Below, piece after piece: positions 1 to 8,812 of a stretch of 64,000 nt of DNA (position 1 is the stretch's first letter; each line of letters begins with the position of its first letter). Both the position numbers and the translations under genes were made by a program. The notes beneath the pieces are model-generated. The model ran no database searches. It saw only the letters and a program-made list of their open reading frames with translations, and was not told the DNA's origin. Source of the DNA: JBBQVZ01 sp963695975 (lineage in GTDB: Bacteria > Actinomycetota > UBA4738 > HRBIN12); the NCBI GenBank assembly GCA_963695975.1, contig CAVOIB010000011.1:170896-234895 (forward strand), in the 5' to 3' direction.

Positions 1-199
1 GGATCTTCGTCAGCGCGCCAGCGGCGGAGCGTCTCGCGACGCGAAGGAGCGTTAGCCGGTCCGTGTCCTGGGACGACCCACGGAGCGCATAACCGAGGAT
101 CAGGAAGATCAATACGACGGTGAGGCCGACCGCGAAGATGATCGTGGACCCGAGCTTCGCTCGGATCGTGGGGAGATGTTCGAACGGCCGGGTGCTCAC
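1..199 (-). CDS. Sensor histidine kinase, N-terminal fragment (cut by window edge)
   Basis: Only the first 66 codons are in the window; the gene runs off the left edge. It starts at GTG, whose bases form a GTGA overlap with the stop of the response regulator upstream, so the two are translationally coupled. The fragment reads as a short basic N-terminus, then a hydrophobic membrane segment at about residues 19-38 (STIIFAVGLTVVLIFLILGY), then the start of an extracytoplasmic stretch. This topology and the position directly after an OmpR-type regulator gene imply the cognate membrane sensor kinase. The kinase domains themselves are not visible, so the call rests on context. Confidence 0.6.
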   Translation of the reverse strand, partial: MSTRPFEHLPTIRAKLGSTIIFAVGLTVVLIFLILGYALRGSSQDTDRLTLLRVARRSAAGALTKI

Positions 200-891
200 G
201 GTTGTTCCTGTAGCGCATATCCCACGCCGTGCACCGTGCGGATGAACCTCGGCTCGTTCCCATCCTCCCCGAGCTTCCGCCGGATGCGCGCCACGTGGGA
301 ATCGACGACGCGGCCGCCCGCGTAGTCGCGATATCCCCACACGCGATCCATCAGCAGCTCGCGTGAGAACACGACACCCGGATCGCGGACGAGGGTCAGC
401 AGGATGTCGAACTCGAGCGGCGTGAGCTGGACCTCCGCTCCGTCGACCGTCACCCGGCGCCTGCCGACATCGACCTCGAGCCCGTCGCGGACGAGCGGTC
501 CTTCCGCCTGCACGGCGCGCATCCGTTCCATCCGTCGGAGGATCGCTTTCACTCGAACGGTGAGCTCTCTGAGGCTGAACGGCTTCGTCAGGTAGTCGTC
601 TGCCCCGACCGCGAACCCGGCGACCTTGTCCGCCTCCTCCGTGCGCGCGGTCAGCATCAGCACAGGGGTCCATGAAGAGCGCTGGATCTCCGCGCACACC
701 TCCAGGCCGTCCATCCCCGGCAGCATGAGATCGAGCACCACCAGGTCCGGGTGCTGGTCTCGGTGGAGTTCGATCGCCTGTGGGCCGTCCAGCGCCACGA
801 GCACCCGGAACCCCTCGCTCTCCAGGCGGGCGCGAACGGCCTCGGCGATCGCCTCCTCGTCGTCGACGACGAGCACGGTCTGGTCGCTCAC
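196..891 (-). CDS. OmpR/PhoB-family response regulator
   Basis: This 231-residue DNA-binding response regulator should activate or repress genes after phosphorylation by the adjacent kinase. The receiver domain covers about residues 4-118, with the acidic pair D10/D11, phospho-acceptor D54 in VVLDLMLPGMDG, T81 and K103 (LTKPF). A winged-helix trans_reg_C domain follows at about 130-228 and ends in the typical VRTVHGVGYAL-type strand (IRTVHGVGYAL). The start is GTG. The 88 bases between this gene and rseP upstream probably hold its promoter. It overlaps the partial kinase by 4 bases. Target genes cannot be inferred. Confidence 0.93.
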   Translation of the reverse strand: MSDQTVLVVDDEEAIAEAVRARLESEGFRVLVALDGPQAIELHRDQHPDLVVLDLMLPGMDGLEVCAEIQRSSWTPVLMLTARTEEADKVAGFAVGADDYLTKPFSLRELTVRVKAILRRMERMRAVQAEGPLVRDGLEVDVGRRRVTVDGAEVQLTPLEFDILLTLVRDPGVVFSRELLMDRVWGYRDYAGGRVVDSHVARIRRKLGEDGNEPRFIRTVHGVGYALQEQP

Positions 892-979
892 CGGACCATC
901 GTATCCGCAGCGTGTTGCGCGTCTTCCGGCAGGGTGTGGAGAACTTGTGGCGAGACCGCCCCTACGCTGCGGAGATCCG

Positions 980-2095
980 CTACGGCGTGAAGCTGATCGG
1001 CTTCGTGATGTCGAGCAGGATCGTGGCGAGCACGAACACGACGAAGAACGCGATCACCGCGGCGGATATCGGTATCAACTTCCGCATGTCGATCTGTTTG
1101 CCGCGGATCTTCTCGATCGCGAGGACCGCGAGGTGCCCTCCGTCGAACGGCGGGAGCGGAACGAGGTTCACCAGGCCGATGAACACGGTGACGAACGCAA
1201 GGAAGTACAGGATCGTGCCCCAGTCGCCGGCAGAGCCCGTCGCGCCGACAGCTTGGCCGATCCCGACGACGCTCGTCGGATCATCCGTCGAGCGCTTCGC
1301 GTCGGTGAAGAGCAGCGTGAAGACTCGCCCGATGCCTTCCGGGCCGAAGAGCCGCGTGATCTGATGCAGGGACTCGTCGACCGCGCGACCGACCTCCTTC
1401 ACGCCACCGACGATCGCCGCGACAGGGCCGAGCTTCTCCGGGCCGAGCATCACGCCGACCCGTCCGATGCGCTGCCCGCCGACGGTGTCCCAAACGGGCG
1501 TGATCGTGACCTCGATCGGCCGGCCGTCTCGCTCGATCGTGAACACGACCGGCTCGCCCACGTGCGCCGTGGTGTAGGCGAGGAGACGCGCCGGTGTCGG
1601 GCGCTGCAGATCTCCGACGCGGATGATCCGGTCCCTCGGTTGCAGTCCAGCGGCCTCGGCCGGCGATGCCTGGCCGTGCATCGTCACGACGACCGAGCTG
1701 ACGACGGGCGTCGGCGTGCGCGGGTCGCCGAAGAACGCGAGCCAGATCGCGAACAGGATCGCTGCGACCACGAAGTGCGAGCCGGGCCCTGCCCCGATCA
1801 CCATGGCCCGCTGCCAGATCGGTTTCGCGCCGTAGCTGCGGTGCTCGTCCTCGGGCGCGACCGGCTCGTAGGGATTCATGCCGGCGATCTTCACGTACCC
1901 GCCCAACGGGAGCGCCTTCACCCCGTACTCGATCCCCTTCCGGCGGAACGACCAGATCCGCGGTCCGAATCCGACGAAGTACTGCTCCACCTTGAACCCG
2001 TAGGCGCGCGCGACGGCGTAGTGACCGAGCTCGTGGATCAGGATGATGAACAGGAGCCCAGTGAAGAAGACGACGATCGCAACCGTGCCGGACAT
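980..2095 (-). CDS. rseP: RseP-like site-2 (M50) zinc protease
   Basis: This is a 371-residue intramembrane metalloprotease of the RseP/Rip1 family, which cuts membrane-embedded substrates such as anti-sigma factors. The zinc motif HELGH is at residues 21-25 in the first membrane helix, and the third ligand region, NLVPLPPFDGG, is at 310-320 (D318). A single PDZ domain lies between, at about 130-200, and the C-terminus carries a final hydrophobic helix. It is the last gene of the rpsB-tsf-pyrH-frr-cdsA-dxr-rseP series, as in mycobacteria and Streptomyces, 9 bases after dxr. A second, very different M50 protein is encoded at 21434-23707. Confidence 0.93.
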   Translation of the reverse strand: MSGTVAIVVFFTGLLFIILIHELGHYAVARAYGFKVEQYFVGFGPRIWSFRRKGIEYGVKALPLGGYVKIAGMNPYEPVAPEDEHRSYGAKPIWQRAMVIGAGPGSHFVVAAILFAIWLAFFGDPRTPTPVVSSVVVTMHGQASPAEAAGLQPRDRIIRVGDLQRPTPARLLAYTTAHVGEPVVFTIERDGRPIEVTITPVWDTVGGQRIGRVGVMLGPEKLGPVAAIVGGVKEVGRAVDESLHQITRLFGPEGIGRVFTLLFTDAKRSTDDPTSVVGIGQAVGATGSAGDWGTILYFLAFVTVFIGLVNLVPLPPFDGGHLAVLAIEKIRGKQIDMRKLIPISAAVIAFFVVFVLATILLDITKPISFTP

Positions 2096-2104
2096 CGTCC
2101 GGGC

Positions 2105-3262
2105 CTACCGTTCCTCGATGATCTCTGCGGTGCGTTGGCGGGCCCAATGGTCCGCACGCTCGATGTGGACGATCGACACGACCGACGCGGGCTCGTGCTC
2201 GTCGACGACTGCTTGGACGACCTCGATGATGCGGGTGAGCGCGATCTTGCTCTCCAAGAACGCCATGACCGCGACCTCATTCGCGGCGTTCATGACCGCC
2301 GGGAACGTGAGACCTAGACCACCCACCCGGTACGCGAGGTCCACGGCCGGGAACGCCTCTCGGTCGATCGGCTCGAACGACAAGGGACGATCGGTGAGTG
2401 GCACGGGCTCGACACCGGTGTGCAAGCGCTCGGGCCACCCGAGCGCGAGCTGGATAGGCAGACGCATGTCTGCCACGGCCATCTCCGCGCGGATGCTGCC
2501 GTCGCGGAACTCCGCCATCGCGTGAACGACACCCTCGGGATGGATCAACACGTGGATCTGCGAATAGTCCAGGTCGAAGAGGTAGTGCGCCTCGATGACC
2601 TCGAGCCCTTTGTTCATCAACGTGGCGGAGTCGATGGTGATCTTCGGACCCATCGTCCAGATCGGGTGCTGGAGGGCCTCCTTGACGGACGCGCGCGACA
2701 GCTCCGACCGCGTCCATCCGCGGAAAGGCCCGCCCGAACCTGTGAGCACCACGCGCTTCAGATCCTCGCGGCGCTCCCCGCGGATCGCCATCGCGAGTGC
2801 TGCATGCTCCGAATCAACGGGAAGGAGGCGTTCGGGTTCCCCTTTGATCAGATCCATCACCAACTCGCCGCCGACGACCAAGCTCTCCTTGTTCGCGAGC
2901 GCGAGGGTCTTGCCGCTTTGCAGCGCGGCCAGCGTAGGGGCGAGCCCGGCCGAGCCCACGAGCCCGTTTAGCACCATGTCGCTCTCGGATTCGCGCGCGA
3001 GCGTCTCCGTGGACTCGGGTCCGACGATCAGCTCCACGCCACGGATCCCGCGGAGCTTCTCCTTCACGTCCGCGGCGGCGTCAGCGTCGGCGATCGCGAC
3101 GACCGGAGGCAGGAACTCGCGGATCTGGCCCACGAGCAGGTCCTGGTTGGCGCCTCCGGCGGACAAACCGACCACCTTGAACCGCTCTGGGTGGCGGCGC
3201 ACGACGTCGAGCGCCTGCGTGCCGATCGACCCCGTGGATCCGAGGATGGTGAGCAACCTCAT
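2105..3262 (-). CDS. dxr: 1-deoxy-D-xylulose 5-phosphate reductoisomerase
   Basis: Dxr converts DXP to 2-C-methyl-D-erythritol 4-phosphate with NADPH, the committed step of the MEP isoprenoid pathway. The 385-residue length is normal. The NADPH-binding motif GSTGSIG is at residues 8-14, and the substrate loop VLTGSGGPFRG and the metal-binding PVDSEHAAL segment are present in the centre. The start ATG has no Shine-Dalgarno sequence, but TACCCT lies 7 bases upstream, suggesting a leaderless transcript that begins here and reads into rseP. The gap to cdsA upstream is 43 bases. Confidence 0.97.
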   Translation of the reverse strand: MRLLTILGSTGSIGTQALDVVRRHPERFKVVGLSAGGANQDLLVGQIREFLPPVVAIADADAAADVKEKLRGIRGVELIVGPESTETLARESESDMVLNGLVGSAGLAPTLAALQSGKTLALANKESLVVGGELVMDLIKGEPERLLPVDSEHAALAMAIRGERREDLKRVVLTGSGGPFRGWTRSELSRASVKEALQHPIWTMGPKITIDSATLMNKGLEVIEAHYLFDLDYSQIHVLIHPEGVVHAMAEFRDGSIRAEMAVADMRLPIQLALGWPERLHTGVEPVPLTDRPLSFEPIDREAFPAVDLAYRVGGLGLTFPAVMNAANEVAVMAFLESKIALTRIIEVVQAVVDEHEPASVVSIVHIERADHWARQRTAEIIEER

Positions 3263-3269
3263 AACGACA

Positions 3270-3275
3270 AGGGTA
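3270..3275 (-). promoter_or_regulatory. Putative -10 hexamer for leaderless dxr
   Basis: TACCCT on the minus strand ends 7 bases before the dxr ATG, the spacing expected if transcription starts at the start codon. No convincing -35 box was identified. Confidence 0.4.
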
Positions 3276-3305
3276 CCCCGAGTCCACGCGGAACCGTCGT
3301 ACCGG

Positions 3306-4853
3306 CTACGCGAAGATCACGCGGAAGAATAGGAACGCCGCCGGCGCCACGAACAACAGCGAATCGATGCGATCGAGCACACCGCCGTGGCCCGGCAAGA
3401 CGCTTCCCATGTCCTTGATGCCGAGATCGCGCTTGATGAGCGACTCGGCCAGGTCGCCGAGCGTCGCCGCCACCGCGATCACGATCGCGAGCATGAGCGC
3501 CTCGACCCGTTTGTGCTCGAAGAGCGTCACGAACGACGGGACGAGCGCCATCGACACGATCACGGTGATCAACGTCGCGCCGATCAAGCCTTCGAGCGAC
3601 TTCTTGGGGCTAACGGTCGGCGCCAGCGGCCGTTGGAAGAACGAGCCTCCCCAGACCGATCCCACCAGGAACGCCGAGGTATCGAAGATGAACGTCAAGC
3701 CGATCACGGCGACGACGAGCTGCTTGCCATCGGGTCCGCCGATACCCAGCGTCACGATGAGGTAGCTCCCCAGCAACGGGATGTACGCGATGTTCATCAG
3801 CGTGACGCCGATATGCGCGATCGCGCCCTGACGATGGGCAGCCGGCGCCGCCATGAACCAGAGGAACGTCGCGACCACGCCCAGAGCGAACATCCCGAGG
3901 ACCGCCGGCTCCCCATGGTAATGGGCGCCCGCGATCATCAACACGCCCGTCACCAGGCCGATCGCCGTCGCCGGCTGCTGGTGATGCTTCACGAGTGCGC
4001 CGAACAGCTCGCCCTGCGCGATCAGGACGATGATCGCCGCGACGATCGCGAATGCGCCTGGCCCGATGAGCAGGCTTCCGATGGCGATCCCTGCCAGCAC
4101 CACCCCGGTCAGGACGGCCGCGGGCACATCGCGCTCCCCCTCGTTCGGTCCACGGCGATCCAGGTCGGCACCGACCTCAACGGATGTGGGCTCCTGCCAG
4201 CTCGGACCCCCCAGGCCCTCGGCACCGACCACGACGGTCCGCTGAGCGTCCTCTTCTTCGACGAGATCGGACAAGATGTCCTGTTCGACCTCGTCGCCAT
4301 GGATGTCGCTGAAGAGATCGTCGTTCGTTCCTTCAGGGACGTCTGCGGATACCACCGTCACGGCTTCCTCGGTCGGTCGATCCACCATCTCGTCCTCGAT
4401 CGTCACCGAGCCGGCGAAATGCTCCGCCGCGGCCTCGATCTCCTCGTCGGTCGGGGCACGATCGTCCTCGAGGGCGCCCTCGTGGTCGGAGGTGTCCCCC
4501 GAGGGGGCGTCGAAGAGTCCTGCCTGGTCGGCGTCTACCCCCGGGCTCTCCTCGTCACCCAACGATCCTTCCGCGGGCTCGCCGAGCAGCTCGTCGATCG
4601 GCTCCAGAGCGCTGGTGTCATACCAGGCGGCTTCGTCCTCATCCTCGTCGTCGGCCCCATCCGGGACCGGGGCGCGTGATGGTTCCTCCGGGAGGGGCGA
4701 GGCCTCCGGAACGTGCACCGCCACATGCTCTTCCTGCGGGGTCGCCTCCGTGGCCCGAGGTTCCTCGGACTCCCAATCCACGTCACGGATCGGGGCGAAG
4801 AATTTATCGAGGTCCTCGAACAGATCGTCGCCGTCGCGCTTGTCGTCTGCCAC
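3306..4853 (-). CDS. cdsA: Phosphatidate cytidylyltransferase with long acidic N-terminal extension
   Basis: CdsA makes CDP-diacylglycerol from phosphatidic acid and CTP for phospholipid synthesis in the membrane. The C-terminal half (from about residue 243) has multiple membrane helices and ends with the CDS signature: SLIKRDLGIKDMG followed by LPGHGGVLDRID. The first 240 residues are not part of the family: they are hydrophilic and rich in Asp and Glu (DDEDEDEAAW at 68-77) with no recognised fold, giving 515 residues against a usual 260-310. The start is GTG, which shares its first base with the frr stop codon. The extension is probably cytoplasmic; its role is unknown. Confidence 0.92.
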   Translation of the reverse strand: MADDKRDGDDLFEDLDKFFAPIRDVDWESEEPRATEATPQEEHVAVHVPEASPLPEEPSRAPVPDGADDEDEDEAAWYDTSALEPIDELLGEPAEGSLGDEESPGVDADQAGLFDAPSGDTSDHEGALEDDRAPTDEEIEAAAEHFAGSVTIEDEMVDRPTEEAVTVVSADVPEGTNDDLFSDIHGDEVEQDILSDLVEEEDAQRTVVVGAEGLGGPSWQEPTSVEVGADLDRRGPNEGERDVPAAVLTGVVLAGIAIGSLLIGPGAFAIVAAIIVLIAQGELFGALVKHHQQPATAIGLVTGVLMIAGAHYHGEPAVLGMFALGVVATFLWFMAAPAAHRQGAIAHIGVTLMNIAYIPLLGSYLIVTLGIGGPDGKQLVVAVIGLTFIFDTSAFLVGSVWGGSFFQRPLAPTVSPKKSLEGLIGATLITVIVSMALVPSFVTLFEHKRVEALMLAIVIAVAATLGDLAESLIKRDLGIKDMGSVLPGHGGVLDRIDSLLFVAPAAFLFFRVIFA

Positions 4854-5413
4854 TAGACCTCCATGAGCTCCTGCTCCTTGTGGCGCTGGATCTCATCGAT
4901 CTCGGCCACATGCTGATCGGTCAGTTTCTGGAGCTCCTTCTCGGCACGCTTCAGGTCATCTTCCGAGATGGCGGACTCCCGCTCAAGCTTCTCGAGCTCC
5001 TCTTTCGCGTGCCGGCGCACGTTGCGGATGGCCACCCGGCCCTCCTCCGCCCGATGATGGACGGTCTTGACCAGCTCCTTGCGACGCTCCTGCGTGAGTG
5101 GCGGGAAGGCCAGCCTGATCACGTTGCCGTCGTTCGAGGGCGTCACACCGATGTCGCTCGACTGGATCGCCTTCTCGATCAATGACATCGCGTTCTTGTC
5201 GAACGGGGTGATCATCAGCAACCGAGGCTCCGGGACGGTGATCGAGGCGAGCTGGTTCAGCGCGACCGGCGCGCCGTAGTACTCGACGGTCACGCGGTTG
5301 AGCAAAGCTGGAGCCGCTCGGCCCGTGCGGATCGTCGCGAGATCCTCTTTCAGGTGCGCCACAGCTTTCTGCATCTTCTCGGTGCCTTCGGAGAGGCTCG
5401 ACTGGACGGTCAT
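4853..5413 (-). CDS. frr: Ribosome recycling factor
   Basis: RRF splits the post-termination ribosome together with EF-G and IF3. The 186 residues match the family length and show the conserved central segment NVIRLAFPPLTQERRKELVK, with a coiled-coil domain and IRNVRR motif after it. Its ATG overlaps the pyrH stop as ATGA, so it is likely coupled to UMP kinase, the usual bacterial arrangement. It shares one base with the cdsA start downstream. Confidence 0.97.
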   Translation of the reverse strand: MTVQSSLSEGTEKMQKAVAHLKEDLATIRTGRAAPALLNRVTVEYYGAPVALNQLASITVPEPRLLMITPFDKNAMSLIEKAIQSSDIGVTPSNDGNVIRLAFPPLTQERRKELVKTVHHRAEEGRVAIRNVRRHAKEELEKLERESAISEDDLKRAEKELQKLTDQHVAEIDEIQRHKEQELMEV

Positions 5414-6147
5414 GCCGCGCCCCCGTGCACGAGCGTTCCGATCGGCTCGCCGGTCACGACTCGCCTGATGTTCCCCTCTTGCCGATAGTCGAACACGACG
5501 ATAGGGAGCTTGTTCTCCATACAGAGCGAGATCGCCGTTGCGTCCATCACCTGGTAGCCCTCGCGGAGGACCTCCACGTAGGCGATCTGATCGAACCGGC
5601 TCGCCGTCGGATCGACGTGCGGGTCGGCGGTGTACACGCCGTCGACCTTGGTCCCCTTGAGCAAAGCCTCGGCGTGGATCTCTAGCGCCCGCTGGGCCGC
5701 ACAGGTATCGGTCGAGAAGAACGGGACGCCGAGCCCCGCAGCGAAGATCACCACGCGACCCTTTTCCAAGTGCCGGCGCGCCCGAAGCGGCATGAAGGGT
5801 TCAGCCACCTGCGTCATCTGGATCGCGGTCTGGACTCGTGTCGTCACGTGGATCTTCTCGAGGGCGTCCTGGAGGGCCAGCGCGTTCATGATCGTCGCCA
5901 ACATCCCCATATAGTCGGCGCGGTTCCGGTCGATCCCCGGCGCCTGACGGCCCCGCCAGATGTTGCCGCCCCCCACGACGACCGCCGTCTGGATGCCCAG
6001 GTCGACAACGTCAGCCAGCTGCCGCGCCAACAGGGAGGTGGCCTCGGTATCGATCCCGTAGTCCGTGCTGGCGGGGGCGAACGCGTCGCCGGAGAGCTTC
6101 AACAGCACCCGCCCGTACATGGGTCGTGCCGATGCCGCTCCATCCAT
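5410..6147 (-). CDS. pyrH: UMP kinase
   Basis: PyrH phosphorylates UMP to UDP in pyrimidine synthesis and belongs to the amino-acid-kinase fold. The core begins RVLLKLSGDAF, followed by VVVGGGNIWRG (phosphate binding) and, near the C-terminus, the DATAISLCMENKLPIVVF segment. The reading frame extends 24 codons further upstream into tsf. I prefer the ATG at 6147 because it follows GAGGAAGGGG, gives 245 residues (family about 240) and leaves a 31-base gap after tsf. An inner ATG 9 codons later is also possible. Confidence 0.92.
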   Translation of the reverse strand: MDGAASARPMYGRVLLKLSGDAFAPASTDYGIDTEATSLLARQLADVVDLGIQTAVVVGGGNIWRGRQAPGIDRNRADYMGMLATIMNALALQDALEKIHVTTRVQTAIQMTQVAEPFMPLRARRHLEKGRVVIFAAGLGVPFFSTDTCAAQRALEIHAEALLKGTKVDGVYTADPHVDPTASRFDQIAYVEVLREGYQVMDATAISLCMENKLPIVVFDYRQEGNIRRVVTGEPIGTLVHGGAA

Positions 6148-6178
6148 GGTGCCCGCGACCCCTTCCTCGTTCGCCGGC

Positions 6179-6778
6179 TTACTCGCCAAGCTTGTACCGG
6201 ACGAAGCGTCGGACCGCAACTTTCTCTCCGACCTTGGCCGAGACTTCGTCCAGCAGCTGCTGCACCGTCTTCGAGTCGTCCTTCACGAAGTCCTGCTCGA
6301 GCAGCACGTGATCCTTGTAGTACGCACCGAGCTTCCCGTCGACGATCTTCTCGATCACGTTCTCTGACTTCCCGCTCTCCTTCGCCTGCACCTCGAAGAT
6401 GTGCCGTTCGCGTTCGAGCTCCTCGGCGGGGACTTCCTCCCGCTGGACGAACCGCGGTGAAGCCGGGCTCGCGATGTGCAGCGCGATGTCCTTCACGAGT
6501 CGCTTGAACTCCTCGGTGTTCGCGACGAAATCCGTCTCGCAGTTCACCTCGACCAGAACGCCCACGGTGTTGTTGAAATGGATATAGCTGTCGATCAAAC
6601 CCTGGTTCGCGGCGCGCCCAGCCCGCTTCTGCGCCTGCGCGAGACCCTTCTCGCGGAGCAGATCGACCGCGCGCTCGAGATCGCCACCGGTCTCGATGAG
6701 CGCGTTCTTGCAGTCCATCATCCCGGCGCCCGTCGCTTCGCGGAGCGCCTTGACCTGCGCCGACGTGATCTCGGTCAT
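6179..6778 (-). CDS. tsf: Elongation factor Ts, short form
   Basis: EF-Ts is the guanine nucleotide exchange factor for EF-Tu. The N-terminal UBA-like part with LREATGAGMMDCKNAL and the core with VNCETDFVAN are clear. At 199 residues it is much shorter than the 270-285 residue proteins of most actinobacteria and resembles the compact Thermus-type protein: one of the two core subdomains is reduced, and no frameshift is visible that would explain it. Its ATG overlaps the rpsB stop by 4 bases. Confidence 0.95.
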   Translation of the reverse strand: MTEITSAQVKALREATGAGMMDCKNALIETGGDLERAVDLLREKGLAQAQKRAGRAANQGLIDSYIHFNNTVGVLVEVNCETDFVANTEEFKRLVKDIALHIASPASPRFVQREEVPAEELERERHIFEVQAKESGKSENVIEKIVDGKLGAYYKDHVLLEQDFVKDDSKTVQQLLDEVSAKVGEKVAVRRFVRYKLGE

Positions 6779-7695
6779 CCCGGCTCCCCGTCGGTCGAGG
6801 CCGCGGTCATTTCGACCTCGGTTTCACTCGTTGCCTCGGCCTCAACGACGACGTCCGGTTCGATCGCCTCGATCTCCACCGGCGCGTCTGCGGGCGTCGG
6901 ATCGGGCTCGAACACGGTCGACGCAGCGATCTCGGCAGCTACCTCGGGGGTTTCCACCTCGGGCTCCTCATCGACCGCATCGGCCGTCGCCTGATGCACC
7001 ATGTCGTCCTTCGCCATCCCGCGCCCCTCGGCGAGTGCATCGGCGACCACGCGCGTCACGAGCGTGACGGCCCGGATCGCGTCGTCGTTGCCGGGGATCG
7101 CGTAATCAACCTCGTCGGGATCGCAGTTGGTGTCCACGATCGCGATCACCGGAACCTTGAGCTTGCGCGCCTCGGTGACCGCGATGTGCTCCTTCTTCGT
7201 GTCGACCACGAAGACGGCGTCGGGCACCCGATCGAGGTCCTGGATGCCTCCGAGGTTGCGATCCAGCTTGTCACGCTCGCGGCGCAGCCGGATCGCCTCC
7301 TTCTTCGGCAGGTAGTCGAGCGCTCCCGTGCGCTCCATCTCATGGAGCTCCCGCATGCGTCCGAGCCGCTTGGAGATCGTCGTGAAGTTGGTGAGCATGC
7401 CGCCCAGCCAGCGGTTGTTGACGTACGGCATCCCCACGCGGGTGGCGTGTTCGGCGACAACCTCCTGCGCCTGCTTCTTCGTCCCGATGAACAGGACGAT
7501 GCCACCGCGGCGGCCGAGATCGCGAACGAACGTGTGCGCTTCCTCGAGCCCTTCCAGGGACTTCTCGAGGTCGATGATGTAGATGCCGGAACGCTCCCCG
7601 TACAAGAAGCGAGACATCTTCGGGTTCCACCGACGGGTCTGGTGGCCGAAGTGCACGCCCGCTTCGAGGAGCTCCCGCCTGGTGACGACAGGCAC
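6775..7695 (-). CDS. rpsB: 30S ribosomal protein S2 with acidic C-terminal tail
   Basis: S2 is a structural protein of the small subunit. The body (about residues 1-225) carries family motifs such as LLEAGVHFGHQTRRWNPKM and IVDTNCDPDEVDYAIPGNDD. About 80 extra residues follow, rich in Glu, Ala, Pro and Val, for 306 in total. The GTG start is preceded by GAAGGAGG at good spacing. It leads the tsf-pyrH-frr-cdsA series, and a 163-base leader region lies upstream. Confidence 0.97.
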   Translation of the reverse strand: MPVVTRRELLEAGVHFGHQTRRWNPKMSRFLYGERSGIYIIDLEKSLEGLEEAHTFVRDLGRRGGIVLFIGTKKQAQEVVAEHATRVGMPYVNNRWLGGMLTNFTTISKRLGRMRELHEMERTGALDYLPKKEAIRLRRERDKLDRNLGGIQDLDRVPDAVFVVDTKKEHIAVTEARKLKVPVIAIVDTNCDPDEVDYAIPGNDDAIRAVTLVTRVVADALAEGRGMAKDDMVHQATADAVDEEPEVETPEVAAEIAASTVFEPDPTPADAPVEIEAIEPDVVVEAEATSETEVEMTAASTDGEPG

Positions 7696-7822
7696 GGGTG
7701 CCTCCTTCGCTCGGTTGTCATCCTCCGCCCGGATCTCCCCGTGCCGGCCCCGCGTGTTCTACGGGGACCCCGGCTGCCGGTCCTCGGGCGTGTGTGCTCG
7801 GCGCCGAGGCGCCGGCGCGCGC

Positions 7823-7828
7823 AGTCTA
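7823..7828 (-). promoter_or_regulatory. Putative rpsB -10 box and long leader
   Basis: TAGACT on the minus strand lies in the 163-base gap upstream of rpsB (7696-7858). A GC-rich palindrome (GGCGCCTCGGCGCC) follows within the predicted leader and could form a hairpin upstream of the GAAGGAGG site. Whether it is regulatory is unknown. Confidence 0.35.
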
Positions 7829-7858
7829 CCAGCGGGTTCGAAGGGGCCCCGAGGGCGA

Positions 7859-8812
7859 TCAGCGGCGCCCGCGGGCAGCGGACCGCGCGGCCTTCACCGG
7901 GGCATCCGGCACCTCGTGGGCGACGGATAGGTACCGGAAAGCGAAGGTCGCCAGGAGCGCCAGGTGCAGCAGATTGAGGAGGATCGCGAAGACCCAGGCG
8001 CCGATCGTCGGGTTCACACCGATCAGGTTGCCCGGCTTGCCGGGTGCGACGATCAGCGCGACGGCCGGGATCACGTAGAGGGCCGCCAGGTTCAGGTTCC
8101 CCACACCAGGCATGCGCGCCGCCCGGACCGATCGTGCGAGCGAGTCCGGCATCGACCGATGCTCGCTCACCGCGATCACCGGCGCGAAAACGAAGAAGTC
8201 GGTTCCGATGATCAGCCCGCCGACCTGCAACAAGATCCCGATGCCGGGTCCGAGGAGGGGTCCGGCGATGCTCGCGGCCGTGAGGATCCCGACCCCGATG
8301 ATGCAGACGGCGATCGTTACCGGGAGCGCTCGGATCCCCACTCGGAGGCTCTCGGTGGTGATGCGCCCCTGATCCAGGACCTGGACGACCGCGGCCGTCG
8401 TCACCCCGAGGACGACGCCCCGGACCGCCAAGAACCCGAGGATCCCGTAGAGGCCACCTTGCAGGCCGAAGATGCTGGTCGCGAGGCTCGCGTCCAGACT
8501 GGTGCCGACCGGTGGGATCGCCAGTAGGTTCGCGAGCGGCGCCAGCGGACCCTGGTAGCCCAAGGCGACCAGCATCAGCCAGAAGACCAGCAGGAACACC
8601 ATCGTCCCGATCACGAGCGCCGGCGTCCCGATCACGGTGACCACGCCCCGGGCGAGCGCCGTGCGGATCCTCGGCATCATCGACGACCCAGCCGCGCGCG
8701 GCGCGAAGACAGAATCGAGGAGTCCCCGGCGCCGTTCAGGCTGCGGCGCCGACTTCGGATCGCGATAGCCGCTGGGACGTGTCGCCGGTCGCTTCTTCTT
8801 CTTGTTCGTCAT
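7859..8812 (-). CDS. Multi-pass membrane protein of unknown function
   Basis: The reading frame is open further upstream, but the real start is the ATG at 8812, which overlaps the stop of the propeller gene as ATGA. The 317 residues begin with a very basic segment (TNKKKKRPATRPSGYRD), then several long hydrophobic helices, including GTMVFLLVFWLMLVALG and repeated glycine/isoleucine-rich segments, and a basic tail. I recognise no catalytic motif; the general look is of a membrane protein with an even number of helices and cytoplasmic ends. Coupling to the propeller gene suggests that the two products may work together at the membrane. Confidence 0.8.
   Translation of the reverse strand: MTNKKKKRPATRPSGYRDPKSAPQPERRRGLLDSVFAPRAAGSSMMPRIRTALARGVVTVIGTPALVIGTMVFLLVFWLMLVALGYQGPLAPLANLLAIPPVGTSLDASLATSIFGLQGGLYGILGFLAVRGVVLGVTTAAVVQVLDQGRITTESLRVGIRALPVTIAVCIIGVGILTAASIAGPLLGPGIGILLQVGGLIIGTDFFVFAPVIAVSEHRSMPDSLARSVRAARMPGVGNLNLAALYVIPAVALIVAPGKPGNLIGVNPTIGAWVFAILLNLLHLALLATFAFRYLSVAHEVPDAPVKAARSAARGRR

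Noticed and set aside
626..2317. Long plus-strand open frame (over 500 codons) opposite rseP
   Set aside because: It is a shadow of rseP and the response regulator in high-GC DNA: the translation is rich in Arg/Asp/His with no domain pattern, and both minus-strand genes are clear.
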